DNA of 64,000 nucleotides from Dendrolimus kikuchii (GCA_019925095.2 CM034409.1:7505001-7569000), one strand, 5' to 3'; positions 31,761 to 42,872 are shown, numbered from the stretch's first letter. The notes: a model not told the origin generated them from the letters alone. Translations and numbers: made by a program.

Positions 31761-31849
31761 TAATTATTGTATGACTACTTGCATTTTAATAATAATCATG
31801 TAACTATACTATATATACAAATATACACATAAGTTATAATATGAATCGA

Positions 31850-31990
31850 TGAGACGGGGTTGGCACTGTAAATCAGCGCTATGCTGGAAGAAATTCCAGC
31901 ACAGCTTTATGCTAAGTTGCTGACCTCATTTGTGAAAAATGCGGCGTTATAACGTCTTAATGTAACCATATAAATTTAATGTATGAATTA
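31850..31990 (-). mobile_element. LINE 3' end fragment, family E
   Basis: GGGGTTGGCACTGTAAATCA, then GCGCTATGCTGGAAGAAATT and CCAGCACAGC. The orientation is inferred from tail-bearing copies. Confidence 0.45.
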
Positions 31991-33049
31991 TTATTATATT
32001 TATGTCCTTGTATTTGTCACTTTCCTAGCAAATATTTTTTTTTAAAGTGAAACTTCTTTAGAATCGTTGTGATTTGAAACTCGATAAAACGAAAAAGCGA
32101 CACTAAAAAGAGATAAATACATAAATGTATAGGACAAAGCCTGCCAGAGAATGAGATACGAGTTTTACATTGTGGAGCCCAGGTTAGAGAGTCAATAAGA
32201 CCGATTATTAAACACAGGGCCAATTTGGACCGAAATAAAACTGATAATAATATTTTTTAAACTAGACATTGGAAAATTGCAAGTGATCAATAAGAAGTTT
32301 AATTTGAATTATAATATGTTCACGGATGTAGGCTAAAGGAATTATATTTATGTTAATAAAAGTTTAATTTCTACTGCCTGTGAACTACATACACACACAC
32401 ACACACATTTCTTTTTCTGGCTTTTCCATGTTTATACATGTAGCTACCATAACTAGTGTATGTTTTATTTTATACAATAATAATATTTTTCTATCTATTC
32501 TGATATCGCTTTCTGCACTCAGTATAATTTGAGTTTGGAGAGTAATTCATAGGCGTGGATCGGAACTAGCGAATATTTTATAGAGGCGGAACAGAGCCGT
32601 AGCAAGCATATTTTTGAGAATAAGCCGAACTTTAGCTTCTATAAGCTTAATAAAAATCACTACTAGTATTATAATTATTGTGTCTTTTGAATTTTTCTTA
32701 TCTTTTTGCCTTTTTTATGAGATTGACTTTTCACTTATATAAATAACAGTTGCTTTTCTATAACATTATAAAATTCTAAACAAGTACAGACACTGCATGT
32801 TTATAATTTTATTTTATTAGCTATTAAAAAAGATATTGGCATTCATACAGACTGCCGATAGAAGTGAAAATTTAGAACTTTTAGTATTAAAAGTTGAAAG
32901 TTCATAATGTTTAAATTAAAACACTTCTTCAACAATGCACAGTATATACACATTGAACTTTTCACTAAATCCATTCAATTTCACTTATAAGATATACACA
33001 ACACTAATGTTGCACAATACGTCAGCTGTATAGCTACAGATATATTGCT
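31991..33049. other. AT-rich kilobase, no gene seen
   Basis: A minus frame at 32017-32223 has no recognisable domain. AAGTGAAACTTC at about 32046 repeats part of the foldback-family 13-mer in another context. A short (CA)n run lies at 32390-32406. Confidence 0.3.
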
Positions 33050-33300
33050 ATAAGCATGTCGGTGACGCGAACGCACGAGATATCACCCAACCAAAAAGCG
33101 TCTAACGCGCACAGCACACGGCTTCTGCGCATGCGCCAGTCATAAGCATGTCGGTGATGCGAAAGCACGAGATTTCGCCCAACCAAAAAGGGTCCAACGC
33201 GCAGAGCACACGGCCGCTACGCATGCGCCAGTCATAAGCATGTCGGTGACGCGAACCCATAAGATTTTCCCGTCTCAAAAAGTGCCCAACGCCGCTAAAA
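33050..33300. repeat. 92-bp tandem repeat, about 2.7 copies
   Basis: Units start at 33050, 33142 and 33234 with ATAAGCATGTCGGTGAYGCG. Units one and two end TGCGCATGCGCC and ACGCATGCGCC, which fit the palindromic NRF-1/Ewg-type consensus. The third unit is cut after about 65 bp. The block is GC-rich in AT-rich surroundings. Confidence 0.8.
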
Positions 33301-33765
33301 TGTTTTCACTTCAAAAAACAACTGGAATGGACTATATAAACAACTTTGAACACGATGTTTTTAGATTTCTTGTCTGTTTATTCGTAACACGTTTTCGTAA
33401 ACGTTTTCATAGATCGACAGCAAATTCTTATACTTAAAGTCTACACTACTTATTATCCTGAGAATCCCGTGGATTTTTTTCTGGGAACAATTTAAATGGC
33501 CAGATAAAAAAAACCAAATCCAATGTGATTTTTTCACTGATTGATAGCAAATTTTATATAATAAAATATGTGAAATTTTTTATTCCGGGATCCTGTGGAA
33601 ATTTTCACGGAAGCGGTTTGAAGTTGTTCGGGTGCATAAAAAGTAACTTATTCCGGCACAGTTTTCACATATCTTACATTCTTTTTTAAGTACTGTGGTA
33701 CTGTATGTCCCGAGAGTATTGCGGGAATTTCAAGCCAATCGTAGACAAAGTCGCGGGCATATTTT
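33300..33765 (+). mobile_element. Helitron-like sequence
   Basis: ACTGGAATGGACTATATAAA, GTCTGTTTATTCG, GGGATCCTGTGGAAATTTTC and a final CAAAGTCGCGGGCAT form the usual start-to-end order of the DCGGGC-type Helitron family (compare 9784-10200). Confidence 0.5.
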
Positions 33766-33894
33766 GTACATATATATAATATAACAATATGTATTTAACG
33801 TATAATACTCGCTGTCTCAAAAACCACATAAATGATCTTTATACAGAAAAAAAGATTTAGTTCTATCACCTTTTATGTAGAATATAATAGAATA

Positions 33895-34040
33895 GAATAG
33901 AAAACACTTTATTGTTCACCATATAAACAATTACAGATAATTACAATAATTTAACGACAAAACAAAAGGCGGCCTTATCGCTAAAGCGATCTCTTCCAGG
34001 CAACTTGACTGAGAAGATACTATTAACAACTTATGTCAAG
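33895..34040 (-). mobile_element. LINE 3' end fragment, family D
   Basis: (AATAG)n tail, CACTTTATTGTTCACC, then GCGGCCTTATCGCTAAAGCG and ATCTCTTCCAGGCAAC. The tail is on the minus strand. Confidence 0.6.
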
Positions 34041-34190
34041 GTATAATTAAATTAAAAAGAAGTAAAACAAAAAAGGAAGAACAGTACAATTTGGACAGTA
34101 AACAGCTACGTTAAGAAGAAAACATATGTAATGTGTTTATCTTGTGAATGTACAATGTATGCTTATTTGTCGATAATTAATTATTATTTT

Positions 34191-34793
34191 AGTGAGTATT
34201 AGAGTGAATTTGGGGAATAGTGTGAATGGAGCGTTTGGTAAACTTCTAGGCGCTAAGAACCTCAGCCAGAAGGCCCAGCTTGCTATACACAACGCGGTGC
34301 TGGTACCTACGCTCACATATGGAAGCGAGAGTTGGGTATGGAAGAGAGAGCATGAAAGTAGAGTAAACGCGGTCGAGATGCGAGCACTGCGGTAAAATCT
34401 GCGGAGTGACGCTCGCGGACCGCGTTTGTAATAACGAAGTAAAAAAGAGAATTGGTCTGAAAGAGAGTGTCGGGGTGAAGGTAAGGAAAGAAATGCTCCG
34501 GTGGTTCGGGCATGTGGAAAGAATGCATGACGAAAGAATGACTAAACAGATATACAATGCAAAAGTGGATGGATGCAGAAGTCGTGGAAGACCACGACAC
34601 ACCTTCCATGATCAAATTGATCGTGTACTAGCAGAAGGTGATATCAGGAGCCTTAAGAACAGACGAGCGTGCATGATAAGAGTTATGAATGTCAAAGAAG
34701 CAAGTGAGGTGTGTAAGAATAAGCCTAAATGACGCTCTGTTGTTCATGCCTACCCCGCAAGGGAGCTGGCGTGAAGTTATGTATGTATGTATG
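34191..34793 (+). pseudogene. RTE-like LINE ORF2 C terminus, 5'-truncated insertion
   Basis: Two + frames are joined by one frameshift near 34395. The first has LVPTLTYGSESWVW (34192-34395) and the second MLRWFGHVERMHDERM and RSRGRPRHTFHDQ (34406-34732). It ends in GTGAAGTTATGTATG repeats. The perfect 13-bp duplication TAATTATTATTTT flanks it (34178-34190 and 34794-34806). It is the longest copy of the family here. Confidence 0.9.
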
Positions 34794-35104
34794 TAATTAT
34801 TATTTTTCTATTACCTCCTTGAAAATACCTCAATTTTCCAAAACATCTACCATTTGATACTAAATCTTATGACTCCAATTCAGCAAGAAGCAACTCAATT
34901 TTCTATATCGAAACATGTACATGACCAGAATAGTTGATGAAGTGTTGCCACTGGAACTTCTGGGATTTTGATACATATATATTTATGACCCTGTGGCTAT
35001 TTCAGCAAAAGCGAAAACATTATGAAATTGTCATGTTCGTCTGGACGTCCGTTTAATATAATAACTTAGTATCGTATTATCACGAAGTCGTAGGGGTATA
35101 TCTT

Positions 35105-35600
35105 AATATGCCATGACTTCGTACACACTTGATTTGAAATTCCCACGGGATTCGCGGGACACAAAATACTTCAGCATTTAAAAAAGAATGTAAGCTATCG
35201 TTTTAGGAAAAGTGTGTCGGAATAAGCAAATTTTGATGCATGCAAACAACTACAAACCGCTCCTGGGAGAATTCCCTCGGGATTCCCGGGATAAAAAGAA
35301 TCACACATTTTATTACTATTATTACTATCTACATATTATTATTTTGCTATCGATCAGTAAAAAATCACATTGGAATTAGTTTTTTTTTATTTGGACATTT
35401 AAAATCATTCCCAAAAAAAAATCTCACGTAATTTTCAGGATAAAAAGTAGCATGAATTTTAAATCTAAAAATTAGCTGTCGATCAGTGAAAACCGCATCG
35501 AAATCGGCTTAGTAGTTTTTACGTAAATTCTGAACAAACAGACAAGAAAAATAAAAAAAATGCATCGTGTTCTCCTTCGTTTATATAATCTAATGCAGTT
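35105..35600 (-). mobile_element. Helitron-like element, second copy of the 9784 family
   Basis: TGCCATGACTTCGTACACAC, CCCACGGGATTCGCGGGACA, ACAAACCGCTCC and CGCATCGAAATCGGC occur in the same order as in 9784-10200. Confidence 0.6.
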
Positions 35601-35678
35601 GTTTTTTTTTAATATATTTAATGTACAGACACGGCATATTTAGAATTTTGTAATATTATGAACCCCGAACTTCAGCGT

Positions 35679-36045
35679 TGTAGTGAAGTCAGCCGACAAA
35701 GAATAGCTCGCTCAACCACAGCGGCCGTCAAGGCCGTCATTTTGTAAGTAATAATATTTTTTCTCGGAATCTCTCTGTTTTCATTCACCTTATCTTAATC
35801 GGTTGGAGTCGGCACGATATGTCTTTATAACCTCAAGAGTTAACTTGAGACTTCGCTCGGATGACGTAAGCGACGATCGTGACGCGTCGATCGCGAGAGC
35901 GGTAAGAAGGCAGGGGTCGGGAGGGGAGCGCGCATTCCGTTCAGGTCTCAAGTCAACTCTTGCGGATAATACCGTCCATAATTCTATACTTCTACTATTA
36001 ATAAACCTTTATTCTGGCATACGTCCACTGTCACACCACAAATCA
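35679..36045 (+). mobile_element. Possible LTR fragment (uncertain)
   Basis: A GC-rich block starts TGTAGTGAAGTCAGCC, has a TTTATAAC element near 35824 and an AATAAA near 36000, and then CACACCACA. The order suits an LTR promoter and polyadenylation signal, but no terminal repeat match or target duplication was found. The open frame 35803-36081 inside it has no recognisable domain. Confidence 0.3.
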
Positions 36046-36354
36046 TCATGTCATCCTTCACAAAAGTTCCTTGTCCTATGAAACCTTTCATTGACTGCCA
36101 ACTACTTACCCAATTTATTTTTACACTTTATAGACGCACTTAGCAACAGATGGTTACACGATAGACAGTATTCCATATAAGTTATTGTGCAACTTCCTAC
36201 AAACGCACAGGACCACAATGCTTATCGCGGAACACAACACAGGAAGTACAAATTCAAAACCAAATCAATTCTATGAACCTTCAACGCTCTTTGTTCTTGT
36301 TTTGGTGCGTGTAAAAACATAATCAAACAATCAGTTTTAATTTCCGTTGCGGAT

Positions 36355-36663
36355 ATGAAATATCTGATCGCAGTGTTGCACCTTAAAGGATGGGATGTGC
36401 TGCATAAGCGAGCGGTTAAGTCGAAGCAAATAATGGTGATAAATGATAAGAAATATTACATTCTTGGAAGCAAGAGTGATAAAAAGTATCACGTACATGA
36501 AAGTAAGGATGTTAAGAAATATCATATTCAAGGAAGCAAAGATGATAAGAAATATCACGACCATGGAAGCAATGTTAATAACAAATACATTCTTTATAGA
36601 AGCAAGGGTGAAAAGAAATATCACATTCAGAGTCCTGACTCAAGCTTTTCTATGTCTGACTAA
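36355..36663 (+). CDS. Hypothetical 102-residue protein with 11-residue tandem repeats
   Basis: AUG 36355 opens a 102-codon frame. After about 30 residues, six consecutive 11-residue units follow a pattern of x-D-K-K-Y-H-x-x-G-S-K (for example SDKKYHVHESK and DDKKYHDHGSN). At DNA level this is a 33-bp tandem repeat, so an open frame would persist without selection. There is no signal peptide or known domain. It may be a lineage-specific repetitive protein or a decaying minisatellite. Coding status is unproven. Confidence 0.3.
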   Translation: MKYLIAVLHLKGWDVLHKRAVKSKQIMVINDKKYYILGSKSDKKYHVHESKDVKKYHIQGSKDDKKYHDHGSNVNNKYILYRSKGEKKYHIQSPDSSFSMSD

Positions 36664-36798
36664 TCTGAATCTGAAAAATGGCTACTAGGGGCCATCTATT
36701 TACATACTCATTAAATTCTGAACTTAAAGTTACAAAGGATTTTGAAACTTCTGTGAATGACGTTTTTATTAGGCGATGATCACACCAGTATACTTCTT

Positions 36799-36990
36799 GA
36801 CGGCCTCTGTGGTTGAGCGGGCTAAGCCTTTGCGGGCTTACCTCATTGCCACGCAGATGCTCCGGGTACTTTGGAGATATACAATGTGTGTGTATGTTTG
36901 CCGACTATTTATTCTATTCTATGGAATAACAAACGATCGTCATCTTGAGATATTTTTTTTTGTTACTAAAATCATTAACAAGTAAACTTT
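36799..36990 (+). mobile_element. tRNA-derived SINE (family C), internally deleted
   Basis: The head GGCCTCTGTGGTTGAGCGGG (A box) leads to a degenerate B box CTCCGGGTACT. The middle present in the 43408 and 58545 copies is missing, and GAGATATACAATGTGTG plus TTTGCCGACTATTTATT follow directly. Confidence 0.65.
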
Positions 36991-37281
36991 GTAGAAATAA
37001 AGCTAAGCCTCACAAGTATTAGTAATTACAAAATTATGGACCATTTATATGGAGAGAGTTTCTTGCCTCCAAGATACGATTTTTGAAAGCAAAAAAATAT
37101 TATCATGTAAACTAAACACACAATATCGTACGCAGAAGGGCAAAAATGACCTGGTCATTGAATTCTGACGTCTCTATGTAAACAAAATACCGAGCTCGAA
37201 AGGCAAGTCTCGCATTCGAATCGGTTCAAACTGATTTGTAAATGACCCTTTAATGTTTTGTTTTAATAAATTATTCCAGTT
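36991..37281. other. Stretch without recognised feature
   Basis: AT-rich, no coding signal. Confidence 0.3.
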
Positions 37282-37412
37282 CCAGCCGCTCTTCAGAGAG
37301 AGGCAGCACATTGGTAGCATTTTTTCTGTTACAAATGTCCATAGGCAATGGTAACTGTTTCTCATCGGGTGAACCGGTTGCCTGGCTGCTGAACTCATGT
37401 AATAAAAATAAA
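37282..37412 (+). mobile_element. Family A fragment
   Basis: CCAGCCGCTCTTCAGAGAGA, GCACATTGGTAGCA, TGTCCATAGGCAATGGTAAC and CCTGGCTGCTGAACTCATG followed by an A-rich tail: the 3' half of the repeat. Confidence 0.65.
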
Positions 37413-37721
37413 AAACATGTTACACATAAAATTTCGTAAAACCTATACATCGTGTTGCTGATGAAATTAACTTAGCGTAGCGACATTGTTATGTTTTTCC
37501 CGCTACCGTCTAAACAGTTAGTGTTTACCTTTATCGTGATATATTGCTAGTCGAAAGTGTTTGCCCGGAAATGCGCTACTCTTAAATGCAGTTTTGAGTG
37601 ATTTTAGCTAAAAGTAGTACTTTAATTTAATTTTAGATAGATAATTAATTCTTTATTGTACACCAATACAAAAATAAACTTCAAGCTAAAACCCTGTTTA
37701 TTTTTATATATTTACAATGCG

Positions 37722-37765
37722 GCGCAAGAAACTCTTCAGCAACATCGCTGAAGAGTTTCTTGTGC
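37722..37765. repeat. 44-bp hairpin with 19-bp arms
   Basis: GCGCAAGAAACTCTTCAGC (37722-37740) pairs with GCTGAAGAGTTTCTTGTGC (37747-37765) across a 6-nt loop, with one G-T wobble. CAAGAAACTC-like sequence also occurs near position 92, so it may belong to a dispersed repeat. Confidence 0.8.
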
Positions 37766-37889
37766 AGAAGCAGTGGTAAATTAGATTAGGCTCCCCTAGA
37801 ATAAATAGCAACTATACACAAAATTAAATAATTAAAATGAACAAGTAGCGGGTAGGTTAATAAATGCTTTAACAATACTTATTGACACC

Positions 37890-38000
37890 GAAAATCTTTG
37901 TCTTTCGTGATTACGGCTACTGAAAAGTGTCCGAAACGTCGAAATAAAATCAAATAAATAAAATACCACACTTAAAACCGTTAAAAAGTAGTTTTAATTA
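37890..38000 (+). repeat. Dispersed LINE-tail-like repeat
   Basis: CTTTGTCTTTCGTGATTACG, TACTGAAAAGTGTCCGAAAC and GTCGAAATAAAA are matched by 60030-60115 (GTCTTCCGTGATCACGAGTA). Confidence 0.5.
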
Positions 38001-38317
38001 TATCAATTTGACTTGTACAAAACCATAGAACAACAAAGTTCTTTAATTCACTCACACTTATGTATAGTATATTACTTTGTATGAATACAAAAGATGTTAC
38101 GCAGCCTTCATTTCAACACGGTTTCTATGGCTTTTGTCATTGTTCTGAGACAATGATAAAGAATTAGATCTCGCATAATTAAGTCAACGTGTACGAAGCG
38201 CTACAACGCTTCATTTAATTAGTGTCAATCAAATGTCGTTTTGATTAAAACCTGCATTTTAAGGCGTGTCATATAAGTATAAACAACTACCGAGCCATTG
38301 GTAATTTTCATGCTCCA

Positions 38318-38450
38318 GACCAAGCTTCTAACAGTGCCAACAATGGTGAAGGAAAACATTGTGATGTAACCTGCACATTGTGATAACCGATGTGTGAAAC
38401 CGGCTAAACCGCCTTAGACAAGCGTGGAGGGTATACTGTCCTTAATTAGT
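38318..38450 (+). mobile_element. SINE family B, 3' fragment
   Basis: CAATGGTGAAGGAAAACATT, TGTGATGTAACCTGCACATT and GGAGGGTATACTGTCC match the 19032 copy after its tRNA-like head, which is absent. Confidence 0.6.
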
Positions 38451-39043
38451 TTACGCATGTCATTAACATGAATCAATTATTCTAATGGGCCAATTATTGA
38501 CCCCTGCGCCGTGCTTTTTAATGTCAATTATTGCGCACTGAATTGATTTTGGATTTTTACTGTTGTGCATCTATTAGTGTGGTAGTCACCTATGGGGTTT
38601 GATTATAGAACGTAGAATAGTGCATAGTACGAATCTAAAAACGAACTAATTTTATTAAGAATTTGCGTAGGAAGCTATAAGCGTTCGCGTGGGTAGCAAC
38701 GCCAATATGCCGCCACCACGTTGCCGCACTATCACCGCGTCACCACTGATATCTGTGGATTTCTGTGATATGCGAATATTGTCCGCAGTCCCACCGCTGA
38801 TACTCGCTTGACGGCAAAAGTTCAATGCCGCGACGCCTGCGCTACAGTATACGCGCGCTAAAATCATTTCAATTCATGCACGGATTAGGAAACTGAAACA
38901 AGAACATGCACGGATTAGAAACAATTGTTTCATCTTTATACACTTGCTAATCTTGCTTATCTCTATACTGGCCGAGAGTCTGCGTTTAAATTGCCCACGT
39001 ATTAAATTTTTGTTTTGAGAATGCTCGTTTAGAATCAAACTTC
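38451..39043. other. Stretch without recognised feature
   Basis: Includes a GC-richer part (38655-38870) with a 70-codon minus frame that shows no domain. Confidence 0.3.
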
Positions 39044-39235
39044 AAGCGGGCATTACATTATCCAATTTGCATAGCACTAAATCTGTTGCGCTAGGTAATG
39101 GCACTAGTAGAGAAACCATAGCCCATACGATAGCACTAGATTGGATCACTAATTGCGTAATTGCCTTTACACCATCAAATTTTAGCACACTACTTCTCCT
39201 AGCGCTCTGCAAATTATATAATGTAATGCCTGCTT
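39044..39235. mobile_element. TIR MITE, 192 bp
   Basis: Left AAGCGGGCATTACATTATCC and right (reverse complement) AAGCAGGCATTACATTATAT define inverted ends of about 32 bp, continuing AATTTGCATAGC/AATTTGCAGAGC. No coding capacity. Confidence 0.65.
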
Positions 39236-39257
39236 AGATTTAGCATACTTATTGTTA

Positions 39258-39536
39258 CATACATACATACATACATAACTTCACGCCAGTTCCCTTGCGG
39301 GGTAGGCACGAACAACAGAGCGCCATTTAGGCTTATTCTTACATACCTCACTTGCTTCTTTGACATTCATAACTCTTGTCATGCACGCTCGTCTGTTCTT
39401 AAGGCTCCTGACATCACCTTCTGCTAGTACACGATCAATTTGATCATGGAAAGTGTGTCGTGGCCTTCCACGACTTCTGCATCCATCCACTTTTGCATTG
39501 TATATCTGTTTATTCATTCTTTCATCATGCATTCTC
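39258..39536 (-). mobile_element. 5'-truncated RTE-like LINE with (ATGT)n tail
   Basis: The minus strand encodes MHDERMNKQIYNAKVDG, RSRGRPRHTFHDQ and KNKPKWRSVVRAYPAREL. It is flanked by a perfect 12-bp duplication TACTTATTGTTA (39246-39257 and 39537-39548). Confidence 0.9.
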
Positions 39537-39597
39537 TACTTATTGTTAGCTAATTTAAATACTCTGAGCATGCCACTTTAAATCATGTAAGCTTATT

Positions 39598-39915
39598 TTG
39601 TATGTCGTCGTCCTGGGGCAGACGTGACCGGGCTACTGCCACTTCAACTCGCTTATTCTGCGAGTTATATCAGTTAATTTGGTTCTCGTACGGATATCCT
39701 AATTTCTAAATCTAATAAGAGAAACACCCAACATAGCTCGCTGTATAGCCCGTTGAGCGACTTGGAACTTGTAGACCAATCTTGCCGTCAGTGCCCATGT
39801 CTCGGCCCCGTAGGTCAGGACGGGGAGGACGCGCAGCTCGAAGACTTTCATCTTCAAGCATTGTGGGATGGTCGACGAGAAGATTTGACGAAGCTTATTG
39901 AATGTTGCCCCAACT
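39598..39915 (-). pseudogene. RTE-like LINE ORF2 fragment (BovB-like pattern)
   Basis: The minus strand reads GATFNKLRQIFSSTIPQCLK, then LRVLPVLTYGAETWALT and RAIQRAMLGVSL, then after a stop TDITRRISELKWQ. This is the block that follows the RT domain in RTE elements. The stops mark it as dead. Confidence 0.8.
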
Positions 39916-40113
39916 GAATACTCCTATTGGCTTTTTTGTATGAGTATTGTGATAATTCTTTATACTAGGCAAGCATAGAATTGAAGATGTAAGAAAAACT
40001 CATTATTCGTTTTTAATGATTTTCTTTTATGGTTCGTATACCACAAACAGAGTATTGTCGAGAACACTTTAAAAAATTGGGTATATTTACGGTCCCATGT
40101 CTTTATACACTGG

Positions 40114-40359
40114 TTGGCCTCACTTATCTCGCAAAAAATATTACATAGTTTGAGACGCAGGATGAAAGAAAACATAGAGAAGCTAGCTACAAGAAGGAAA
40201 GATTTAAAAAATAAAATAATGCCATCTTTAAATGTTGTAAAGCACATTTTCACATATCAGGCTGTTGAATTTTTCAACAAACTACCTACTTACCTACAGT
40301 TAAGTATATACAAAATGCAATCTTTTAACCGTAATGTTAAAGCGTTCCTTCCCAAATAA
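40114..40359 (+). pseudogene. Possible LINE ORF2 C-terminal fragment
   Basis: NVVKHIFTYQAVEFFNKLP and YKMQSFNRNVKAFLPK resemble the terminal F-x-N-x-L-P / F-K-x-x-V-K-x-F-L pattern of insect LINEs. The segment before it is Lys/Arg-rich and unrecognised. Confidence 0.4.
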
Positions 40360-40404
40360 GCATATTATTCAGTTGACGATTATTTTTGTACTTAAATAAT
40401 AATA

Positions 40405-40683
40405 TCTATACATATTATAAAACTGTAGAGGTCGAATTTCTGCACAATGAAAAAAAAATGCTACAAACCGAGTCAGGGTGATGTAAGAAGTGAAATAGAA
40501 CTAATTTAGATTTTTGTTTCTCTGTCTGTTTGTACGAGCTAATCTTCGAAACGACTGGACCGATTTGTGGTAGCTTGTATCCCTGGTCAATATAGAATAC
40601 TTTTGATCACAAAAAATTAAAGAGTTCCCGTGGGATAGTTAAAAAAAACTTACCACGCGGACGAAGTTGCGGGCATCAGCTAG
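40405..40683 (+). mobile_element. Non-autonomous Helitron, 279 bp
   Basis: Starts A|TCTATACATATTATAAAAC and ends GACGAAGTTGCGGGCATCAG-CTAG|T. The middle has CGAAACGACTGGACCGATTT. A second copy is at 59643-59946. Confidence 0.85.
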
Positions 40684-41105
40684 TAATTATATAAAAATGT
40701 CTTCCTCTTGACATATTTTTGTCAAATTAATAATGTTCATTGTAAATTTGTTTTTTTTTATAATTGTAATTATGACTACGTATTTATATTTCAGACACAA
40801 ATATTTTTGTTGATGAATGAATATAAATAAATAAATAAACCCCACAACCCAGGTTTACATATAGGCGCCACCTCAAAACGCTTGACATTCGTAAAACCCA
40901 AAGGCCTTTGAGGTGCGTTAATTACAGCTAAACCGAGTCTATTGATACCGTCCCCTTTCAGTGAGTGGAATTTCTGTTTGTGGGTGCCGTTGATTGGCAA
41001 ACCCGCGCTCCAATTGCGCCTTTCAATCAAGTATGTGCAAAAATGTATTTAACAGTACGTTGTGTTTCTCGAAACGGTGTCTGTTTAAATGTTCTGTTGT
41101 TTATT
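40684..41105. other. Stretch without recognised feature
   Basis: AT-rich then mixed composition; a 79-codon minus frame at 40791-41030 has no recognised domain. Confidence 0.3.
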
Positions 41106-41571
41106 GAAGTGAAACTTCTATATTGACGGGGGGTCTTAGAATTTTTCAGTCACAAAAAAGCGTTACGGCCGCGTAGAGGAGCGGCATAAATTTACACTAG
41201 ACGTGGTGAGAGGCGGCATAATTTTAGAGTAGACTATGGATGCGTTTTTTGGTTACGGGTCGAATTCAGTCTTTTTGTTTGATAAAATAAAATATGTTTA
41301 AATAAAAAATGGATTCATTAAAATGTACCTAACCAAATCATAACTTGCAGTAAATCTACGAAAATCGAAATGTGTGCTGGGACACATAGTAGAAGTAAAA
41401 CTTCAACGGACAAGTGGCAAAACGAATGGCAACGGATAAGTGGCCAAACGAATCGCAACAAAATTTTAACTTGAAGTTTTACGAGCAGGTTTTCAAATTG
41501 GACAAGTACATTAATAAACTGCCTATAAAGCTTCAAGATAAAATTTTGTTGCGATTCGTTTTGCCACTTAT
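41106..41571. mobile_element. Foldback element, copy 5 (outer hairpin arm truncated)
   Basis: GAAGTGAAACTTC at 41106-41118, body, TGTGTGCTGGGACACATAG at 41371, and the inverted repeat with ACTTGAAGTTTTACGAGCAG. The far arm breaks off at TTGCCACTTA, so the outer ~60 bp are lost. Confidence 0.75.
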
Positions 41572-41769
41572 TTTTATGTCTTTCCGTCTGTCTTTGTATG
41601 TTACTTTAAGTTCTCTTAGATACTCCTGGTTATACCGCTGTATTTAGACAGATTTTGTAAAATCATGACGGTCTTTAATGACTTTTTACAAAAATCAATC
41701 AGCTTGCGCGCTTTATATCCCTGCGTCCTGGTCCCACGGACCCATTGCAATCCCGGACAAAGAACAGTG

Positions 41770-42250
41770 GCGTAGCTTGCCTTAGAAGGCCCTGTATCAA
41801 AATGTTGAGGGGGGGGGGGGGCATGCAAAGGAAGAGGATTTTTTATAAAATAAACAAAAAATGCTCGAATTGAATTAAAATAATTATATATTGTTTATAA
41901 ATTATTACTTATATTTAATGCTTCTAGGAGGTAAGTTAGACGAATACTTCTAATCATAGATATATTTTTCTAGCTTTATTTCGGCAAACTTATTTATCAA
42001 ATCATCTATAGCTGAAGACGATTTAAATTTTTCTAGATTTTCTGTTTTTATAGACATTAATGACAAGTCCGATAGCCGTTTCTGTTGGCTTAAACTTACT
42101 AACTTACTTAGTTATTCTCAAAAATGGTATTAATCTATAAAAGACTGGTAACATTTTAAGAATTTCTGCTTACACATATTTGAGGCCCCTGTAGCCTGGG
42201 GGCTCCACATCATTAATACGGCTGATACGGCGATAGCTACGCCCCTAGTA
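41770..42250. mobile_element. Possible hAT-type MITE
   Basis: Left CAGTGGCGTAGCTTGCC and right (reverse complement) TAGGGGCGTAGCTATCGCC form short inverted ends typical of hAT elements. Interior inverted GGCCC segments and a 13-G run (41809-41821) are present. No convincing 8-bp duplication is visible. Confidence 0.45.
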
Positions 42251-42644
42251 AAGACGGACTTGGTTGGCGTTGAGCGCCTTGATTCGTGTGAATTTTGGTT
42301 TTTGTCCTTCATCACGTCGCGCTTAGCTGTCGCTCTAAGCAACAAGGTCGTGGTCGGGCTGTTAAGACTAAAAAAACAAACAAAGCAAATAATAACAAAC
42401 TAACGATAAGTATACTAACCTGTTATTTATTATGATATAATTTTTTAAATAAAATGTTAGTTAAATTATGTGTATAGTGGTAAATTTAAAACATGTTCTG
42501 CTTTAATATCTATATTTAGATGTTCGTTAAATTGACTAACGCATTTAAACATCATTAAATAATGTAATTGAATGTCATAATCGCATGCATGTCGTACTAA
42601 AAATATCTTCTAAGGAAAAACAATGTATACAAACATTCACATTC
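42251..42644. other. AT-rich stretch, nothing recognised
   Basis: No coding or repeat signal was identified. Confidence 0.3.
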
Positions 42645-42872
42645 GCCAGATGGTAGGGTATTTGCCCGACTGGATGGTTACCACCCCTAGTCTAGAGTAT
42701 GCCGTCATAACCACCTTGAGTTGTGTTCCGGCATTAGTGACCAGGTTCCAGTCTCCCTTAAGAGAGCAGCAGCGCATTTGTAACCTTTGGTGTTGCAAAT
42801 GTCCATAGGCGATGGTAACCGCTTTCCATCCAGTGGGGCGTCTGCCAATCTGCTGAACTCATGCAATAAAAA
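42645..42872 (+). mobile_element. Family A SINE-like repeat, 5'-truncated
   Basis: CCAGATGGTAGGGTATTTGC, GGTTCCAGTCTCCCTTAAGA, GTCCATAGGCGATGGTAACC and GCTGAACTCATGCAATAAAA; the TCGTAAGAGGCGA core is missing from the left side. Confidence 0.8.

Noticed and set aside
33050..33300. CRISPR-like array
   Set aside because: The repeats are contiguous 92-bp tandem units without unique spacers, and the genome is eukaryotic.
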